This document shows, one piece after another, positions 1-4,000 of a DNA stretch of 5,581 nt (its first letter is position 1; each line of letters opens with the position of its first letter). The position numbers were made by a program, and so were the translations under genes. Source of the DNA: Candidatus Aminicenantota bacterium (GTDB lineage Bacteria; Acidobacteriota; Aminicenantia; UBA2199); the NCBI GenBank assembly GCA_024644125.1, contig JAHELQ010000374.1:1-5581 (forward strand), in the 5' to 3' direction. The notes under the pieces are model-generated. The model saw only the letters and a list, made by a program, of their open reading frames with translations, did no database searches and was not told the origin of the DNA.

Positions 1-1
1 G

Positions 2-625
2 GAATTGATCAAGAGGTCTCATTCGCCAAATCCCGGCGGCTTCGATTCGCCGTACGCCAAAGGGTGGTTTTTATACAAGAGGTTTAACGCCATTGGCCAC
101 GGCGGCAACAATCCGAATTTTTCGTCCTTCATTTTGTTCAAACCCGAAGAAAAAATAGGCGTCGCCGTATTGGCGAATCTCAGTTCCAACATGATTACGC
201 CGCTCGCCATGAACGTGATGCGGATCCTGGAAGGAGAGGAAGCCCGGGTAGCCAACCGCGATCAGAATATGTATTTCGACCGGCTGTCGATCATGATCAT
301 TTACGGCGTTTTGGCGGTGGCGGTGGTGTTTTTATTGTTGTTTGTCTTTTTTATCGTCGGCTTCCGTAAAAAGCGGCGCTCTTTCAATCTGAGGGGTTTT
401 AAGGGGATGATCCTGTTTGTGGTGTTCACCCTCGTTTTTTTGGCGTTAGAGTATGCTCTATGGAATCTACCGGCATTGATCTATGCGCCGTTGCCCTGGT
501 CCTTCATACAGGTCTGGATGCCGGTGTCGTTCATTTACGCAGTGCTCGCCCTCGGCGGGTTAATGGCGGTCATTTATATCTATATGTTGTTGAAATTCTT
601 TTTCCCGCGCGCCCGCAACGTTTGA
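2..625 (+). CDS. Membrane-anchored serine hydrolase, beta-lactamase-like family, C-terminal part (5' end outside window)
   Basis: The reading frame is open from the left edge to TGA at 623-625, giving 207 residues of a longer protein; TTG at 5 is very unlikely to be the true start because the visible part begins inside a catalytic domain. Residues 32-43 (GHGGNNPNFSSF) match the HGG region of class C beta-lactamase-like serine hydrolases, the counterpart of the KTG motif, and FKPEEKIGVAVLANLSS (46-62) is the usual following strand. The SxxK and Tyr catalytic motifs would lie upstream. After the domain come three hydrophobic helices at about 95-120, 134-156 and 171-198. The RKKRR cluster at 122-126 after helix 1 puts that loop in the cytoplasm, so the hydrolase domain faces outside. 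This layout is that of ClbP/XcnG/ZmaM peptidases, which cleave an acyl-D-Asn cap from NRPS-PKS prodrugs, and the neighbouring gene fits. A generic penicillin-binding-protein-like hydrolase cannot be excluded. The family call is firm; the prodrug role is inference. Confidence 0.85.
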   Translation, partial: ELIKRSHSPNPGGFDSPYAKGWFLYKRFNAIGHGGNNPNFSSFILFKPEEKIGVAVLANLSSNMITPLAMNVMRILEGEEARVANRDQNMYFDRLSIMIIYGVLAVAVVFLLLFVFFIVGFRKKRRSFNLRGFKGMILFVVFTLVFLALEYALWNLPALIYAPLPWSFIQVWMPVSFIYAVLALGGLMAVIYIYMLLKFFFPRARNV

Positions 626-636
626 GGCAACGCTCT

Positions 637-672
637 ATCATTTACCCCGGAGCTCGACTCCGGGGCAATGAT
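637..672 (+). terminator. GC-rich hairpin after the hydrolase gene, candidate terminator
   Basis: CCCCGGAG (645-652) and CTCCGGGG (658-665) form a perfect 8-bp stem around the loop CTCGA. The stem is lengthened by ATCATT (637-642) pairing with AATGAT (667-672) across a small internal loop. It starts 11 bases after the stop codon, where a terminator is expected. No T tract follows directly; the nearest is T6 at 701-706. The same 5' arm can pair instead with CTTCGGGG (688-695), which lies five bases before that T6. The hairpin is certain as sequence; its termination role is inferred. Confidence 0.45.
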
Positions 673-764
673 GATAAAAATCATTACCTTCGGGGGAGTG
701 TTTTTTAGGTAACCGCTATAGTTATGGTTTGTGATTTGCCGGCCCGTACCGCAGATCGCAGCTT

Positions 765-786
765 TATGGTGGACGCAAACACCATA
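765..786. promoter_or_regulatory. Inverted repeat TATGGTG-N8-CACCATA, possible operator
   Basis: TATGGTG (765-771) and CACCATA (780-786) are exact reverse complements separated by eight bases. A further TATGGT copy lies at 723-728. The 22-base dyad has the size and form of a binding site for a dimeric regulator, or could be a short RNA hairpin. No regulator is encoded in the window, so assignment is not possible. Confidence 0.3.
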
Positions 787-807
787 GCGCGTCGGAATCA
801 GGCGTGC

Positions 808-825
808 TGGTAATCATTTTTACCA
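808..825. promoter_or_regulatory. Inverted repeat TGGTAA-N6-TTACCA, possible operator
   Basis: TGGTAA (808-813) and TTACCA (820-825) are exact reverse complements separated by six bases. TTTACC recurs seven bases on (819-824 and 826-831). The TGGT/ACCA core is shared with the dyad at 765-786, so the two may be related sites. Function is inferred only from symmetry and position. Confidence 0.27.
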
Positions 826-844
826 TTTACCCATGGATCGGACT

Positions 845-932
845 ATGTTAAAAAATAGATTGAACAGGAAGTTTTCCTGCTTGCCCATGTAAAAATTTTT
901 GCCTTAATTGGGATGGCTCCTGTTTTTTTTTT
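845..932 (+). promoter_or_regulatory. Leader-like stretch: 15-codon ORF, small hairpin, T10 tract
   Basis: An ATG at 845 opens a 15-codon frame (MLKNRLNRKFSCLPM) ending at TAA 890-892. Inside it CAGGAA (865-870) and TTCCTG (874-879) form a 6-bp hairpin with a three-base loop. A second TCCTG copy (918-922) sits directly before ten T residues (923-932) and could compete for the CAGGA arm. This order resembles an attenuator, but the short frame has no clear ribosome-binding site and no run of one regulatory codon, and the long-range stem would be weak. Chance in AT-rich DNA is a serious alternative. Confidence 0.18.
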
Positions 933-959
933 GTTCAGCGACAATATCAATGATATAGG
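931..959 (+). promoter_or_regulatory. Weak candidate promoter for the NRPS-PKS gene
   Basis: TTGTTC (931-936) and TATAGG (954-959) are separated by 17 bases, the preferred sigma-70 spacing. Matches to consensus are only three of six and four of six. Transcription would start near 966 and leave a leader of about 100 bases before the start codon. The -10 element overlaps the palindrome at 944-956, which would suit repression or another form of control. This is the best-spaced pair I found, but it remains tentative. Confidence 0.22.
944..956. promoter_or_regulatory. 13-bp palindrome ATATCAaTGATAT
   Basis: ATATCA (944-949) and TGATAT (951-956) are exact reverse complements around one central base. 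The element lies about 110 bases upstream of the synthetase start and overlaps the candidate -10 region, so a transcription-factor site is possible. AT-rich palindromes of this size also arise by chance. Confidence 0.3.
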
Positions 960-1051
960 AAGTCCTGCTCCGGTCTATCATAATCTTGATCTCGGTGGTT
1001 TGTTGAAAATCGCGGGCGATCTCATGTCGATAGTATATTGGAATAAGTTGC

Positions 1052-1055
1052 GAGG
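1052..1055 (+). promoter_or_regulatory. Ribosome-binding site of the NRPS-PKS gene
   Basis: GAGG ends nine bases before the ATG at 1065, a good spacing for a moderate Shine-Dalgarno site. An in-frame TAA at 1044-1046 and the absence of ATG, GTG or TTG codons in this frame between it and 1065 fix the start at 1065. Confidence 0.65.
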
Positions 1056-1064
1056 CATTATTCA

Positions 1065-4000
1065 ATGAACGTGCAAAAAGTTGACAGGAAGAACATCAAA
1101 GATATCCTTGCCCTCACTCCATTGCAAGAAGGTTTGTTGTATCTGTATCTCAAAAATCCAGCCGATGGGTATGTGGAGCAATTGGAATTACGGGTCGAGG
1201 GAGCGATCGATGGGGATTTGTTCTGGGAAGCCTGGGACGCGGTGGTCCGGGCCAATGACACATTGCGAACCATGTTTCGTTGGCAGGGGATGGATCATCC
1301 GATTCAGATGGCGCTCAAACGGCATCGATTGACGCGGGTGTTCGACGATTTTTCCTCGCTATCCGAAGATGACGCGTTGCGGCGGGTGGAAGAGGTCAAA
1401 AAATCGTTCCGCGATCCTCACCTGTTGATGGCCGAAGTGCCGTTCGCGGTCGCTTTGGTAAAAACCGGCGAAGATGCCTTCATTATTGTGATCACCCATC
1501 ATCATATCCTCTACGACGGCTGGAGCGCCTCCATTCTTGTGAGGGAATTCCTGGACGCGTACCGGAGTCTGGCGGCGGGCGGGACAATTGTCTTGCCTGA
1601 GAAGCCTCAATTTAAGGATTTTGTCAAATGGATTCTGTCGCAGGATCGCGACGGTCAAAAAAAGTATTGGGGCCGGTATCTGGAAGGGTTGAATCATGAG
1701 CCACCGTGCTTCGGTAGGGCGGAGTCGGCTGGAGCGGCTCTGAAATTGACGACGACGCTGGATTCCAATCTTGTGGAAGACCTGGATGAGTATGTGCGCT
1801 CCCATCCGGCGACAGTGGCCGCGGTGTTTTACACCGCCTGGGGATTGGTGTTGCAACAGGTCCATCGCTCCCGGGTGGTTGTATTCGGTACCACTGTGTC
1901 GGGCAGACCTCGGGAATTGGCGGGGATCGAAGAGTTGGTAGGTTTGTGCATCAACACAATCCCGTTGCGGTTCGCGGCGGGCCGGGATACAATTGTGGAA
2001 GAAGCGCTGGTAGGGATAGTGGAAAACCTTCGGGAGAGGATGCCGTTCGAGAGCGCTCCGCTGGCGGATATCGCCACTTTCGGGGAGAGACATGATTCAG
2101 GCGAATTATTCGATACGATTGTTGTGGTGGAGAATTACCCGTTGGATCTCGCGGCGTTGAGCGCCGGAGACGATGAGCCGTTCGTTGTCCGGTCGTTCGA
2201 GGCGTTTGAGGATACACATTACGCGGTAACGGTGTGTGTCCGGTTGTTGGCCAATGGTATCGATGTTGATGTGCTTTATCCTCGCGGTAGGTTTTTGAAC
2301 GAGGAAATCGCCGGTATGGCATGCGGGCTGATTGAAGTGTTGCGGCAAATGATCGAAGATCCCTCGCGGGCGTGCGGGTGTGTGAATATGGCGGCCTGCA
2401 GTGAACGGGAGGCGTTGCTTCGGGAATTGAACCGGGAAGGGGAGGTCGCTCTCCGGGAAGAGGATTTTTTCCTTCGGTTTGATACGACCGCGCGACGGTT
2501 CCCATACCGAATCGCCCTCATCGAGGCGGGCTTCGCAGCCGCGGATGAGTGTGTCTCTTATGGTCAGTTGAGGCGACGCTCGCTTCGTGCGGCCGCGGCG
2601 TTGAAAAAGCGCGGGATTGGTCCCGGCCGTGTGGTCGCGGTTGTGATGGAGCCGGGGGTGGAGCTGGTGGTAGCGGTTTTTGCCGTGCTTGGCGCCGGCG
2701 GGGCGTACATTCCATTGGATCCGTCGCTTCCTGAAGCGCGGATCGCTTACATCATAGACGATTGTGCGGTTCATCTGACTCTCGACCGGGAGACGGTGAA
2801 AACATTGGCCGGCGAGGCAGCAATGTTAGAAGATATGGTAGAGACGGCTCTCCCTTCGGACCCCGCCTATGTCATCTACACCTCCGGTTCGACCGGAACG
2901 CCGAAGGGAGTGATGGTGGAGCGCCGGGCTGCGGCCAACACATTGCGGGCATTGGCGGACCGGTATCCTGTGGATGCGGACGATGTGGTTTGCTTCAAGA
3001 CCTCGTTTATGTTCGATGTTTCGGTATCGGAGTTGTTTGGATGGTATTCCTGTGGCGGCAAGATGATGATCGCCGGTCCCGCCGTCGCCAGAGATCCGGC
3101 GGCCTTATTGGAGGTCATTCAACGTGGACGCGTCACACATATGAATTTTGTCCCCTCCATGTTCAATCTATTTTTGGACACGCTTGACGAGGGGAATCGG
3201 GATTGCTTGCGAGCGCTCAAATATATATTCCTGGCGGGGGAGGCGGTATTGCCGGAGACCGTGGCGAAGTTCCAGCGTCTGGAGACCGGTATCCAGTTGG
3301 AAAATATTTATGGACCGACGGAGGCCGCCATTTACGCCAGTTGGCAGAGGCTCGATCAACTGCGGCTGGAAGCAGGGCCGGTTCCCATCGGCGGACCTTT
3401 GCCCGGAGTGTCGCTTTGGGTACTGGATCATTGGGGCCGGATGCAACCGATGGGAACGGCCGGGGAATTGTATATCGGCGGCGCCGGCCTGGCGCGGGGT
3501 TATGTCAATCGTCCGCTTCTGACGGCGGATGCATTTGTGCGCCACGGGGAAACCGGGGACAGGCTGCTGTATAAAACCGGGGATCTGGCCCGGGTCCGTC
3601 CGGATGGGGTGATTGAATTTTTAGGGCGCATCGATAACCAGGTGAAGATTCGGGGCTTCCGCATCGAGTTGGGAGAGATACAAAATTGCCTGTCCCGCCA
3701 TCCGGCGGTGGCCCAGGCGGCGATAAAGACCGTGGCAGTCCGGGATGGGGAATTGAAGCTTTGCGCATATGTGGCGGCGACCGAGGCAGCGTCGCTCGAT
3801 ATTGCGGATTTACGCGCATTTTTATCGGAAACTCTGCCGGAGTATATGGTCCCGGCGTTTTTTGTCATGATGGATCGCCTGCCCCAGACCGCCGGCGGGA
3901 AAATCGATCTAAAGGGGTTGCCTGAGCCGCTGCGACAATCAGCGATGCAGGCGATAGCCGGGGAACTGCCTGGCGATGAATTGGAGCACGTCGTGGCGGA

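Larger units (their letters stand above)
626..1064. other. Intergenic region between hydrolase and NRPS-PKS
   Basis: This 439-base gap has no convincing protein gene on either strand and no tRNA, rRNA, CRISPR or insertion-sequence signature that I can see. It is markedly AT-rich in places (18 G or C in 841-900, hand count). It contains a GC-rich hairpin directly after the hydrolase stop, several inverted repeats, T6 (701-706) and T10 (923-932) tracts, a palindrome at 944-956 and a ribosome-binding site before 1065. Its length and density of dyads suggest that the synthetase gene has its own promoter and control region instead of being read only through from the hydrolase. Confidence 0.8.

Noticed and set aside
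460..708. 82-codon plus-strand ORF overlapping the hydrolase end
   Set aside because: Most of it lies in another frame of the hydrolase membrane helices, and the rest crosses the post-gene hairpin; no ribosome-binding site or family resemblance.
668..712. 14-codon ORF MMIKIITFGGVFFR just after the hairpin
   Set aside because: Too short to support, no convincing ribosome-binding site, and it overlaps the hairpin arms.
891..900. AAAAATTTTT palindrome
   Set aside because: A simple low-complexity palindrome in AT-rich DNA; no partner element makes it meaningful alone.
1002..1005. Any in-frame start for the synthetase upstream of 1065
   Set aside because: TAA at 1044-1046 is in the same frame and no start codon lies between it and 1065.
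1003..1039. TTGAAA (1003-1008) and TATATT (1034-1039) as a promoter
   Set aside because: Each box matches consensus well, but the spacer is 25 bases, too long for a sigma-70 promoter.
1359..2774. Long minus-strand open frames opposite the C and A domains (1359-2093, 1951-2505, 2106-2774)
   Set aside because: They lie fully antisense to an NRPS with intact motifs, are rich in Arg, Pro, His and Ser, overlap one another, and show no recognisable domain; they are shadows of the GC-rich coding strand.
2762..3574. Plus-strand alternative-frame ORFs inside the adenylation domain (2762-3187, 3148-3522, 3203-3574)
   Set aside because: They overlap the continuous NRPS frame and have Arg/Gly/Cys-rich compositions typical of frame-shifted translation.
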